DNA from: Pseudobdellovibrionaceae bacterium
GTDB taxonomy: Bacteria; Bdellovibrionota; Bdellovibrionia; Bdellovibrionales; Bdellovibrionaceae
Direction of reading: 5' to 3'
Assembly: GCA_019637875.1 (NCBI GenBank)
Contig: JAHBUW010000001.1
Span: forward strand, 434,001-498,000
Length of the DNA stretch: 64,000 bases
Shown here: positions 26,265-34,343 of the stretch, one piece after another
How positions within the stretch are numbered: the first letter of the stretch is position 1
Layout: every line of letters begins with the position of its first letter
Program-made: the position numbers and the translations under genes
The notes under the pieces: model-generated
What the model was told of the DNA's origin: nothing
What the model saw: the letters and a program-made list of their open reading frames with translations, nothing else
Databases searched by the model: none

Positions 26265-26424
26265 AGCAGACCTTCAGTTCCTGGGTCAGGGTTTGCAGTT
26301 CCAAACGAAGCGCGCCGCGGGCGAAGATCAGGGCCAAACCCGCGACGATAGCGATGAGGAGCGGGAGCGCGACCAGAAATTCGGTCACGCCTTGGCCGCG
26401 TTGACTAGTCGTCGTTGCGGCCAC
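26086..26424 (-). CDS. TadE-like minor pilin
   Basis: The N-terminal segment QRGQGVTEFLVALPLLIAIV has the TadE prepilin pattern with processing after Gly, Glu at +5-like position and a hydrophobic helix (about residues 14-32). A small periplasmic domain of about 75 residues follows with a Cys pair (CYA...RCRD). I chose GTG 26424, which overlaps the Flp pilin stop by 20 bp; no ATG lies near in frame. Start confidence is low but the family call is reasonable. Confidence 0.6.
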   Translation of the reverse strand: MAATTTSQRGQGVTEFLVALPLLIAIVAGLALIFARGALRLELQTLTQELKVCYASTHPRERCRDRFTRSLARYPGTFRLVRVVPGGRTFAVTLRHELPLPPRQWTLEVPSR

Positions 26425-26680
26425 TGTTGTTGCGCCGGTTTCCCGAGCCCTGCATGAAGTCGCGCATGTCTTTCTTTTTCCATGCGCCGGTCGTGACTTG
26501 CGCGTTGCCGATATCCGATTGGACGTCGGCGCCGAGGCTCTCCGCAACCTTCGCGAATTTCACGTTCACGCTTTGACCCAGAATGCGGATGGTGGCCATC
26601 GTGCCGACCGCGATCAGCGCGACGAGGACGAGATATTCGATCAGGCCTTGACCCTTTTGGTTATTGAAGTTCCTTTTCAT
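26405..26680 (-). CDS. Flp/Fap-type pilin
   Basis: A 91-residue type IVb pilin. The prepilin segment QKGQGLIEYLVLVALIAVGT (residues 8-27) has the cleavage Gly followed by the Flp motif GLIEYLVL with Glu and Tyr at the conserved places. The mature C-terminus is short, Asn/Arg/Gly-rich and basic, which is longer than in minimal Flp proteins. AAAGGAA precedes ATG 26680. It heads a six-gene minus-strand operon of pilin-like proteins. It would be the major subunit of the fibre built by the CpaF/CpaC pair located 7.5 kb away. Confidence 0.85.
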   Translation of the reverse strand: MKRNFNNQKGQGLIEYLVLVALIAVGTMATIRILGQSVNVKFAKVAESLGADVQSDIGNAQVTTGAWKKKDMRDFMQGSGNRRNNSGRNDD

Positions 26681-26699
26681 GGAGTTCCTTTCGCGTACG

Positions 26700-26718
26700 G
26701 CGCCGGTGAATCCGGCGC
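26700..26718 (-). promoter_or_regulatory. Hairpin in the flp pilin leader
   Basis: A perfect 7-bp stem GCGCCGG / CCGGCGC with a 5-base loop lies 20 bp upstream of the pilin ATG, just before its ribosome site. It could stabilise a highly expressed pilin message or modulate translation. No clear promoter boxes were recognised. Confidence 0.4.
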
Positions 26719-26824
26719 TGCCGACGGGAACAGCAAGGGGATGGCCAGCGAGGCGGAGGCATGAGCGCGATCCCCTCTGCGGGCGCGGACGGACAAGAAA
26801 TCGCCGTCCGGACGTCGCGGACAT

Positions 26825-26853
26825 AAAAAAGCCCGTGGGGTCGCCACGGGCTT
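26825..26853 (-). terminator. Rho-independent terminator after the histone-like gene
   Basis: Stem AAGCCCGTGG / CCACGGGCTT (26829-26838 and 26844-26853) is followed on the minus strand by a run of six T (26825-26830). It separates the histone-like gene from the pilin operon. Confidence 0.85.
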
Positions 26854-26877
26854 GAGTTCGACGGGAATGGAAAGAGC

Positions 26878-27450
26878 CTAGCGTTTTTTACCTTTGGCTG
26901 CGGGCTTCGCCTTCGCGGCGGCTTTTTTAGCGGGCGCGGGCTTGGCTTTCGCCGTCGGCTTCGTCTTCAGGGCGGGTTTGGCGGCCTTCGCGACGGGCTT
27001 GGCCTTCGCGGCAGGGGCTTTCGCCTTGGCTTTCAGGGCGGCGGCTTTGTCGGCCGCGGCCTTCTGGGCGGCTTTTTTGGCCGCTTCTTTCTGAGCGGCA
27101 GCGGCTTTTTCCGCGGCAAGCTTCTGGGCGGCTTTCTCGGCAAGGGCCTTTTGGGCGGCCTTTTCGGCGGCGGCTTTCGCTTTGTTGGCTGCGGATTCGG
27201 CTTGTTTCGCCGCTTGTTTTTCGGCTTTCTGAGCGGCCTTTTCAGCGAGGCGCTTGGTTTTACGAGAATTGACGATTCGCTCAAGAATTTCATAAGCTTC
27301 ACGCTGCAGGTCATTCTCAAAAATGAAGCGATAGAAGCCTTCAATCTCGGGACTTTGGCGGAACTTTTTGAGCGAGGTGGGGAGGTTTTCGGATGCGACG
27401 AAGTCGATCGAGCTGCCGTCTTTGGACAGTTTCACCTTATCGGATGCCAT
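26878..27450 (-). CDS. Histone H1-like lysine/alanine-rich protein
   Basis: The first 75 residues form a non-repetitive, probably folded domain (LSKDGSSIDFVASENLP and FYRFIFENDLQREAYEILERI). The remaining 115 residues are a long AEKAAQK / AAAKAK low-complexity helix ending in a histone H1-like AKPAAKGKKR tail. Such proteins bind DNA non-specifically and compact the nucleoid (compare Hc1-, AlgP- and H1-like bacterial proteins). The gene is monocistronic with its own terminator. The N-terminal domain family is not recognised. Confidence 0.75.
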   Translation of the reverse strand: MASDKVKLSKDGSSIDFVASENLPTSLKKFRQSPEIEGFYRFIFENDLQREAYEILERIVNSRKTKRLAEKAAQKAEKQAAKQAESAANKAKAAAEKAAQKALAEKAAQKLAAEKAAAAQKEAAKKAAQKAAADKAAALKAKAKAPAAKAKPVAKAAKPALKTKPTAKAKPAPAKKAAAKAKPAAKGKKR

Positions 27451-27596
27451 GCGGTTCCCCTTTTTGAGATGCGTTATTTCAGAGGCGAAACTAGTCGGAA
27501 GCCCTCATTTTGGCAAGGGAGTTTCGGTTTGAACTCGGGGGCGAACTTTGCGAAAGTGACCGGCAAATCACGTACAAAATTTGGGGGAGGTCTTCG

Positions 27597-28454
27597 ATGT
27601 TGATCCTGGATGGAAAAGCCGTCTCGCAAGCCCAACGCGAAGCCCTCAAACCGCGCATCGCGAACTTTGTCGCGAAGGCGGGGCGCAAACCGAAGCTGGT
27701 GGTCGTTTTGGTGGGAACTCACCTGCCGAGCCAAGTTTACGTTCGCAATAAAGTAAAAGCTTGCGAGTCCGTCGGCATGGACAGCACGGTCCTTCATTGG
27801 CCCGAAGATCTGAGCATCGAGAAATTCCGCGAACAGCTTCACGCTTTGGAGAAAGATCCGGGCGTCGACGGCGTCCTCGTGCAGTTGCCGCTGCCGCCGC
27901 AGTTGAAAAATGTCGACCTCGGTTCGGATGTCGATGCCGCGAAGGACGCGGACGGTTTCGCCTACGGAAACCTCGGCATGATGATCGCCGGCAAAATCCG
28001 CGTCGCGCCCTGCACGCCCATGGGCGTGATGACGATTCTCAAACACTACAAGATCGAAGTTGCGGGTCGCCGCGCGGTCGTCGTCGGTCGCTCGCTGATC
28101 GTCGGTAAGCCCATGGCGCTTTTGCTTCTCGATGCGAACGCGACGGTCACCGTCGCGCACTCGAAAACCAAAGACCTCGAGGCCGTCACGCGCGAGGCCG
28201 ACATCGTCGTCGTCGCCGCCGGTCAACGCGAGTTCCTGGGACGTTCGGCGTTCAAAGAGGGCGCGGTGGTTATCGACGTCGGGATGCACGGCACGGGTGA
28301 AGGTGGAAAACTCTGTGGGGATGTCCGTTTCGAAGAGCTGAAGGGCTGGGCGTCGGCCGCGACTCCCGTTCCCGGGGGCGTGGGACCGATGACCATCACC
28401 ACACTGCTGGAAAACACCATGAAGCTCGCAGAAATCCGGCAGGGACTGACGTGA
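27597..28454 (+). CDS. folD: Bifunctional methylenetetrahydrofolate dehydrogenase/cyclohydrolase
   Basis: FolD interconverts 5,10-methylene-, methenyl- and 10-formyl-tetrahydrofolate using NADP. The catalytic Lys lies in SQVYVRNKVKACESVGM. Folate-site motifs are GVLVQLPLPPQL and DVDAAKDADGFAYGNLG, and the cofactor motif is VVVGRSLIVGKPMALLLL. The C-terminal signature is TPVPGGVGPMTITTLLENT. ATG 27597 has GGGGGAGG upstream. Length 285 is normal. The stop overlaps the next gene's GTG start by 4 bp. Confidence 0.97.
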   Translation: MLILDGKAVSQAQREALKPRIANFVAKAGRKPKLVVVLVGTHLPSQVYVRNKVKACESVGMDSTVLHWPEDLSIEKFREQLHALEKDPGVDGVLVQLPLPPQLKNVDLGSDVDAAKDADGFAYGNLGMMIAGKIRVAPCTPMGVMTILKHYKIEVAGRRAVVVGRSLIVGKPMALLLLDANATVTVAHSKTKDLEAVTREADIVVVAAGQREFLGRSAFKEGAVVIDVGMHGTGEGGKLCGDVRFEELKGWASAATPVPGGVGPMTITTLLENTMKLAEIRQGLT

Positions 28455-29575
28455 GGCGCACGCTTTTTTCGATTCTTCTTCTGATGCCGTTCGTGGCCTT
28501 TGGTTCGGGGGCGCTGCGGGTGAGCGTGCCCGTGAGCGGGAAACGTCTTCCCGCGCACATCGCCGAGGAAACGGCTCCGCCGAAACTGGAACTCTTGGGC
28601 GTGTTTGAGATTCCGGGGACCGAAGAGTTCCAGAAGACCCGCGTGGGCGGGCTTTCGGGACTGGTGTGGGACGAGTCGCAGAAGATCTTCTGGGCGGTCA
28701 GCGACGATCGCGGTCGGGTGAACGAGCCGCGCGTGTACGGATTTGAGTTCACGCCTCCCGCGAAGGGCAAAGAGCCCGCGTGGAAACTCGCGAAGGTCGT
28801 GACACTCAAGGATCCGAAGTCCGATCCCAAAAACAAAAAGACCGTGTGGGATTTCGAAGGGATTGCGCTCCTGCCGTGGGGGAACTGGTTGATCGTCAGC
28901 GAAGGCGATATGAATCAGAAACCGCGCGTGAACAGTCGTGTGATGGAGTTCAAGCTATCCGGAGAGTTCGTTCGCGATTACGAGGTCCCGGCCGATTATC
29001 TGGCGACGCCGAGCGGACGACAGAAGACGGGGCCCCGGAATAATTTTTCTTTCGAAGGTCTGGCGGGACATGCGGACGGGAATCACTGGGTCGTGGCGTC
29101 CGAGCTGGGTCTTCTTCAAGACAAAGGCGAAGTGACGCGTCTTCTGGAATACACGCAAACCGAGGCCTGGGTTTTGAAACCCGGTCGCGAGTGGTTTTAC
29201 CCCTTGAGTCCCGCGTCGGCGGGGACCGGCGCTCCGCTCGTCATTGGCGTTTCCGAAGTTCTGCATGCGCGCGATCAGGAGTGGTGGGTCATGGAGCGGG
29301 GGGCGGGGATTTCGGTTTCGGGTCTCACGTTTCGTGCCGAGCTGTTTCGTGTGGAACTGGGCACGAATCAGGAGCTCACGAAGACGCCTCTGCTGAACTT
29401 CGGCAATATGGGCGCGAAGTTCGCGCGTAATTTCGAAGCGCTCAGCTGGGGACCGACCCTGCCGGATGGACGACGCCTTTTGGTCGTTTTGAGCGATAAC
29501 AATTTGGAAAAAAATGAGCCGACGGTTTTCGCGACGTTCGCGGTCGACTGGCCGAAACCGGTGGAGACCGAATGA
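28451..29575 (+). CDS. Secreted phytase-like esterase family protein
   Basis: A signal peptide (residues 1-19) is followed by an esterase-like/phytase-like beta-propeller (pfam Phytase-like). Seen motifs are VGGLSGLVWDESQKIFWAVSDDRG, DFEGIALLPWGNWLIVSEG, FSFEGLAGHADGNHWVVASE and ARNFEALSWGPTLPDG. These are repeated blade segments with acidic residues. The substrate in this family is not settled. The GTG start overlaps the folD stop and the stop overlaps rlmI, so the three form an operon. Periplasmic location is expected. Confidence 0.78.
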   Translation: MRRTLFSILLLMPFVAFGSGALRVSVPVSGKRLPAHIAEETAPPKLELLGVFEIPGTEEFQKTRVGGLSGLVWDESQKIFWAVSDDRGRVNEPRVYGFEFTPPAKGKEPAWKLAKVVTLKDPKSDPKNKKTVWDFEGIALLPWGNWLIVSEGDMNQKPRVNSRVMEFKLSGEFVRDYEVPADYLATPSGRQKTGPRNNFSFEGLAGHADGNHWVVASELGLLQDKGEVTRLLEYTQTEAWVLKPGREWFYPLSPASAGTGAPLVIGVSEVLHARDQEWWVMERGAGISVSGLTFRAELFRVELGTNQELTKTPLLNFGNMGAKFARNFEALSWGPTLPDGRRLLVVLSDNNLEKNEPTVFATFAVDWPKPVETE

Positions 29576-30888
29576 TCACCTGGAAATTACGTAAGGGAGC
29601 CGCCTACAAGAAGGGGCATCCGTGGGCCTTCGCGAAAGATCTGGAAATCGAAGCCGATCGCGTGCAGCCCGGAAGTTTCGTGCGCATCGTTTCGGATAAA
29701 AATGAAGTTCTTGATTTCGGATACGGAAATCCGCGCTGTGCTTTGGCGTTTCGCTCGCTGCCGCTCCTTCAACATCCGAAACTGGCGGCCATGGCCTCGG
29801 TCGGTCCCGGCTCGGCGGACTTTCAGGCCTGGGTCCGCGAGTCCATCGTCGCCGCGTGGAAACGCCGCGAGTCCCTGGGATTTCGCGGCTCTTACCGTTT
29901 GGTTTTCAGCGAAGCGGACGGGTTGCCGGGATTGATATTGGATCGCTACGAGCTGGCGGGGGATCAACCGGGAGAGATCGGGCAAGTCTTGGCCGCGCAG
30001 ATTTTGACCGCGGGTTTCGATCGTATCTGGGGCGACGGGCTGGAACTCATGCGCGGCGTGGTTGAACTGAAGGGCGGCGATTGGGCGAAGACCGTCGTCG
30101 TGGAACGCAAGGACGTCTCGATTCGTAAAGTCGAGGGGCTCGAGGTCTTGGCGCCGCGAGTGCTCCATGCCGGGGCGGGATGGACGCCCGAGAAACTCGC
30201 GCATGCCTCCGTGCGGATGGCCTCGCAAGCGCCCGGAGACGATTCCTACGTCACGTTGACGGCGGATCTGTTCGAAGGCCAAAAGACGGGATTTTTTCTG
30301 GATCAGTCGTGGAATATGCGGCTGGTGCAGGGGCTGCTGGCCGATATGAAATTGTCCCGGCTGCGTGTGTTGGATTTGTGCTCCTATGTCGGTCATTGGA
30401 GTTTGCAGCTGGGAAATTTAGCGCGACGTCAAGGCGCGGACTTTCACGCGGACCTGGTCGACGTTTCGGCGTCGGCCTTGGCGCGGGCGAGTGCGAACTT
30501 GAGCGCGGCGGGTTTGGCCAGCGCGGCGTTTGAGCTGGATGTCTTAAAGGACATCGACGCTTGGCCCAAGGGACCCTATGACGTCGTGATCGCCGATCCT
30601 CCGGCCTTCGTGAAAGCGAAGAAGGATTTGCCGCAAGGGCAGCACGCTTACCTCAAGCTCAATACCGAAGCGGCCAAGCGGGTCGCGCCCGGCGGGCTTT
30701 TGATCAGCTGTTCGTGCTCGGGTGCGGTGAGCGAAGAAGATCTGGCGCAGGCCGTGGCCAAGGCCGCCGCCCGCGTGGGCCGTCGCGCGACGATCTTGGG
30801 CCGCGGCCAGCAGGGCGCGGATCATCCGTGGCTGACGAATTTTCCCGAGGGGCGTTACCTCAAAATGCAGATCACACGCCTCGACTAG
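29572..30888 (+). CDS. rlmI: 23S rRNA (cytosine-C5) methyltransferase RlmI-like
   Basis: An N-terminal PUA domain (about residues 1-75, KGHPWAFAKDLE) precedes an SAM-dependent methyltransferase. Marks are FEGQKTGFFLDQSWNMRLV, the SAM motif VLDLCSYVGHWSLQL, the IADPPAFVKAKK motif and ISCSCSGAVSEED. The closing GADHPWLTNFPEGRYLK matches E. coli RlmI, which makes m5C1962 in 23S rRNA. Length 438 is slightly above E. coli. ATG overlaps the preceding stop by 4 bp. Confidence 0.88.
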   Translation: MITWKLRKGAAYKKGHPWAFAKDLEIEADRVQPGSFVRIVSDKNEVLDFGYGNPRCALAFRSLPLLQHPKLAAMASVGPGSADFQAWVRESIVAAWKRRESLGFRGSYRLVFSEADGLPGLILDRYELAGDQPGEIGQVLAAQILTAGFDRIWGDGLELMRGVVELKGGDWAKTVVVERKDVSIRKVEGLEVLAPRVLHAGAGWTPEKLAHASVRMASQAPGDDSYVTLTADLFEGQKTGFFLDQSWNMRLVQGLLADMKLSRLRVLDLCSYVGHWSLQLGNLARRQGADFHADLVDVSASALARASANLSAAGLASAAFELDVLKDIDAWPKGPYDVVIADPPAFVKAKKDLPQGQHAYLKLNTEAAKRVAPGGLLISCSCSGAVSEEDLAQAVAKAAARVGRRATILGRGQQGADHPWLTNFPEGRYLKMQITRLD

Positions 30889-30899
30889 GCGGAGGGTTC

Positions 30900-32153
30900 A
30901 TGAAGATCAAAGGCAACCTGACCGTGCAGATTTTGATCGGAGTCGTTCTGGGCGCGATCGTCGGTAGCGTCGCCCGCGGTCATGATCTGTCCGCGCTGTC
31001 GAGCACCGGCAAGATGATCATTCATTGGGTGAAGCTGGTGGCGGGACCCTTTCTGTTTTTTTCGATTTTGACCGCGCTGATGCAGGTCTCGATCAGCTGG
31101 TTTCAGGGGGCACGCCTGATTCTGGTCGCCGGCTTCAACGCCGCTTGCGCGCTGGCGATTTCGATCCTGTTGACGCAAACCTTGTTGAGTGGCCAGGTCA
31201 ATGCGGCGGCGATTTTGGCCGGCGACAACGATGTCCCCGTGGTGATGAAACCCGAGGTCGGCAGCATCGGGTTCGAGGCCTGGCTCAAGTCCTTTCAGCC
31301 GGTGAGTCTTTTCGAACCCTTCGTCCGCAACGAAATTTTGTTGATCGCTTTGCTCGCGCTGATCCTGGGGATCGCGGTGCGGGTCACTTTCCAGGCCGAA
31401 CAGCCCGAGGTGCTGCGCGCGTGGTCCCGCGGCTCCGAGCGTATGCGGGAGCTTTTGGCGAAGATCCTTCATTGGATCACGCTGCTGATTCCCTTCGCGG
31501 TTTTCGCCGTGCTTTCCGGCGCGATTGCGCAGTACGGATTCGGAATCTTCGCGACGCTGGCGCCCTTCGTTTTTGCGGTGCTGCTGGGGTTTCTGCTGCA
31601 AGTTTTCGTCGTGTACGGATTTTGGATCGCCGTGGTCGCGCGGATGCGCCCCGCCCAGTTTTGGCGCGAGTCCAAACAAACGATCCTTTACGCCTTCGGG
31701 GTGAATTCGAGCCTCGCGAGTTTGCCGCACACCTTGAACTCGCTTCGTCGCATGAAAGTCAGCGAGACGTCTTCGTCTTTGGGGGCCGGGGTCGGCACCA
31801 ATCTGAACAACGACGGGATTCTTCTTTACGAGGCGATGGCCGTTTACTTCACCGCGATCGTGCTGGGCATACCCATGGACATGCCCCAAATGCTCGGCGC
31901 CGCGCTCGTGTGTATCGTGGCCGCGATGGGAATCACCGGAATTCCCGAGGCGGGTTTCATTTCGTTGACGGTGGTGATCGGGCTTTTGAAGCTTCCCACG
32001 GAACTTTTGCCGCTGCTGCTTTCCATCGACTGGATGATCGCCCGTTTCCGCTCGGCGGTGAACGTGACCAGCGACATGACTCTTTCCATCGCCCTGGATG
32101 CCGTCAGCGGACAGCGCGGCTGGCGGGAAGAGTCCCCGGCTTCTTCCAAATAA
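30900..32153 (+). CDS. Dicarboxylate/amino acid:cation symporter (DAACS family)
   Basis: A GltP/DctA-type inner-membrane symporter with about eight helices and two re-entrant hairpins. The HP1 loop is seen as AFGVNSSLASLPHTL. The substrate/sodium-binding segment that usually reads NMDGT is changed to GVGTNLNNDGILLYEAMAVYF. HP2 follows with GITGIPEAGFISLTVVI. ATG 30900 has GGAGGG 4 bp upstream, giving 417 residues, normal for the family. The transported substrate cannot be set from sequence; the altered motif may change specificity or coupling. A terminator follows. Confidence 0.88.
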   Translation: MKIKGNLTVQILIGVVLGAIVGSVARGHDLSALSSTGKMIIHWVKLVAGPFLFFSILTALMQVSISWFQGARLILVAGFNAACALAISILLTQTLLSGQVNAAAILAGDNDVPVVMKPEVGSIGFEAWLKSFQPVSLFEPFVRNEILLIALLALILGIAVRVTFQAEQPEVLRAWSRGSERMRELLAKILHWITLLIPFAVFAVLSGAIAQYGFGIFATLAPFVFAVLLGFLLQVFVVYGFWIAVVARMRPAQFWRESKQTILYAFGVNSSLASLPHTLNSLRRMKVSETSSSLGAGVGTNLNNDGILLYEAMAVYFTAIVLGIPMDMPQMLGAALVCIVAAMGITGIPEAGFISLTVVIGLLKLPTELLPLLLSIDWMIARFRSAVNVTSDMTLSIALDAVSGQRGWREESPASSK

Positions 32154-32180
32154 AAAAGGCGACCCGGGGGTCGCCTTTTT
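32153..32180 (+). terminator. Rho-independent terminator after the symporter gene
   Basis: Stem AAAAAGGCGACC / GGTCGCCTTTTT (32153-32164 and 32169-32180) with a 4-base loop, T run on plus and A run on the left arm, so it can serve both converging genes. Confidence 0.88.
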
Positions 32181-32201
32181 CACTGTCATTCAACTTGGCT
32201 T

Positions 32202-33608
32202 TCAATGTCCCGAAGCCACTTTGCCCGGAAAGGGCGGGCGGGGTTTCGGCGGAGCCTCGGCCGAAGCGGCCATCGACTGCGGCGCACCCGGTTTGGGCGG
32301 CATGCCCATGCCCGGGGCGCTCGGCTTGGGCGGGGGACCCGGTTTCGGGGGCGCGCCGGGAGTCGGCGTGCTGGTCATCCAGGCCGGAGCGGGCGTCGCG
32401 TTCGGCACGGGAGCCGGAGTGCTGCTGGCCATGAAAGCCGGAGTCGAAGGAACGGTCATCGGTGAGCCGAAGCTGGTCGCGGGCTGGGGAACGGGAGCGC
32501 TTGCGGGCGCCGTCGGAGCCATGGCCGCGACGAAGGGGGCGGGTTCGACCGGCGCGGGAGTCGGTGCCGGAGCGACGGCGACCGGGGCCGGCTGCGGCAT
32601 CGGCGCGATCGGCGCGATGCCGGGATTTGTGGTCTCGCTGACGTACGCGCCACCGTTGGTGGCGGCGGGAATCACATTCTGCCCCTGATGCAGGGATTGC
32701 AGTTTGGTGATGTACTCTTTCAGCGCGCCGTTTTCCTGACGCAGGATCTGCACTTGCGCGAGCGCCTGTTGCAGATGGCTGTAGTAGTCGTTCGATTCGA
32801 TGATCTTTTTGTCCAACGCGAGTTTCAGCTCGACGAGTTTTTTCTCGGCGGTGGCGGTGAGCGCGCGCATGGTGTCGTTCTGCATGTTCGCGTGCTCTTC
32901 GAAGCCTTTGAGGGTGTCCATCAGCGCGCGGATCTCGTCCGACTGACGGCTGATCTCTTGGGCTTTGGCGTTGATTTCGACGTCACGGTGCTGAACGACC
33001 TGTTCCAGCTCGTCGATTTTCATGTTCGCGGCTTCGAACTCCTCGGCCTGAACTTTCATCTGACTTTGCAGATCGTTTTGCTGCTCGGTCCACTGATTCT
33101 GATCTTGCAGGAATTTTTCGCGCGCTTTACCGAGTTCCAGACGGACTTCTTGGTTCATCGCCTGCGACAATTCGAGTTCGGTCGACAGGTTGCGATTTTT
33201 TTCGACCAGGAACAGGTTGTGTTTACGCTCTTCCGCGACGAGCTGACCGGCTTTGGTGCGAATTTCTTCAATGTCGAATTGAAGCTTCAGGTTCAGCTCT
33301 AAAGCCTTGGCCAAATCGCTGGCGGTTTTCGAATTGTTCACACGCTCTTGCTCGAGCAAGGTCGCCGAACGGCGCATTTCCTGCGTCAGTTCGTTTTGTG
33401 AATTCGAGAACTGCTCGAAGTTCTGCATGCGCTCTTGCATCTGGCTTTGGGCGCTTTTCCAGTCTTCTTGCGATCTTTTCAGCTGGGCTTGAAGTTTTTC
33501 AAAGCGCTCGGCGGGAGACTCGGACGGCTTGTTACCGCTGAGTTCATTCAGCTTTCCGGCGATTTCGTCAAACAGACGGTCAGTGTCAGGCACATTCGGT
33601 TTCGACAT
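32202..33608 (-). CDS. Long coiled-coil protein with proline-rich C-terminal tail
   Basis: I do not recognise a named family. Residues about 30-310 form an almost continuous Gln/Glu/Leu-rich coiled coil. From about 330 to 468 the chain is Pro/Ala/Met-rich and disordered, with PxPxP and PPKPG-type elements. There is no signal peptide. It resembles cytoskeletal or scaffold coiled-coil proteins; Bdellovibrio has an intermediate-filament-like coiled-coil protein, but I cannot show that this is its homologue. It is convergent with the symporter and divergent from the YkgJ-type gene. Confidence 0.6.
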   Translation of the reverse strand: MSKPNVPDTDRLFDEIAGKLNELSGNKPSESPAERFEKLQAQLKRSQEDWKSAQSQMQERMQNFEQFSNSQNELTQEMRRSATLLEQERVNNSKTASDLAKALELNLKLQFDIEEIRTKAGQLVAEERKHNLFLVEKNRNLSTELELSQAMNQEVRLELGKAREKFLQDQNQWTEQQNDLQSQMKVQAEEFEAANMKIDELEQVVQHRDVEINAKAQEISRQSDEIRALMDTLKGFEEHANMQNDTMRALTATAEKKLVELKLALDKKIIESNDYYSHLQQALAQVQILRQENGALKEYITKLQSLHQGQNVIPAATNGGAYVSETTNPGIAPIAPMPQPAPVAVAPAPTPAPVEPAPFVAAMAPTAPASAPVPQPATSFGSPMTVPSTPAFMASSTPAPVPNATPAPAWMTSTPTPGAPPKPGPPPKPSAPGMGMPPKPGAPQSMAASAEAPPKPRPPFPGKVASGH

Positions 33609-33698
33609 TCGTATCAGCTCCGTTGATGCGGGATAGGCTTCATGCTAAAGCCGGACCCGGTCCGAGGTCACGTCCAACCCGAGAAAGGTCGAGGTCGA

Positions 33699-34133
33699 AT
33701 GCAGCCCCAAGTTCATCGTCAAATTTCGACTTCCAACTTCAATTCGCGGACGGACAAAGATCGCCCCTCCACTTGGATTCCCTACCGGCAGGGGTATTGT
33801 GCAGGGTGTAACGCTTCCTGTTGCACAATGCCCGTCGAAGTGAAACTCGAAGACCTGATTCGCTTAAATGTCGTTACAGAAGATGAGGCCCTCGGGTCCC
33901 GCCGCAAGATGATCAAGCGACTGCAGAAGGCGGGAATCGTATCCACTTATCGGGAGGGAACCGATCTTTATCAACTGCAGTCGCGCCCAAATGGCGATTG
34001 TCACTTCCTGCACCCGGTGTCCCGTTTGTGCCAGGTCTACGACCAACGTCCAGGGGTTTGCCGTGAGTTCCCCGCTATTGGGCCGCGGCCGAATTTCTGC
34101 CCCCGAAACTCCAAACCCCGCGCCTCATTCTGA
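33699..34133 (+). CDS. YkgJ-family cysteine-cluster protein (CxxCxxxCC, metal chelator)
   Basis: A small protein with the cysteine cluster YCAGCNASCCTMPV (about residues 30-43) and later C residues in DCHFLHP, LCQVYDQRPGVCREFP and FCPR. This is the pattern of the UPF0153/YkgJ zinc- or iron-chelating family. I choose ATG 33699 (144 residues) with GAGG upstream; longer in-frame readings are possible. Function of the family is unclear; metal storage or Fe-S handling has been suggested. It stands alone, with over 200 bp of unassigned sequence after it. Confidence 0.78.
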   Translation: MQPQVHRQISTSNFNSRTDKDRPSTWIPYRQGYCAGCNASCCTMPVEVKLEDLIRLNVVTEDEALGSRRKMIKRLQKAGIVSTYREGTDLYQLQSRPNGDCHFLHPVSRLCQVYDQRPGVCREFPAIGPRPNFCPRNSKPRASF

Positions 34134-34343
34134 GACAAATTTCTTCTGAAAATCGGTGAATGGATTTCGTCTCATTTTGAAATGAGCGTTGTCGAAGTTT
34201 TGGTCGCGTGCCGGACGGGACGGGGCGCTGAAGAGGGAGGGGTTGGTTTCCGCCACCAAAGCGAGGGGCGGCTCCGCATTTAATCGGAGTTGGCGCGGCG
34301 AAGATGGCACTTTGGCTGCTTTATCAAGGGTTGAGGAGAACCC
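34134..34343. other. Intergenic 210 bp, no gene seen
   Basis: It holds an 8-bp perfect inverted repeat CTCATTT-TG-AAATGAG near 34171-34186 (weak terminator or operator), and an A/T-richer stretch at its left end. The right end carries GAGGAG just before ATG 34344. No ORF or RNA gene was recognised. Confidence 0.4.
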
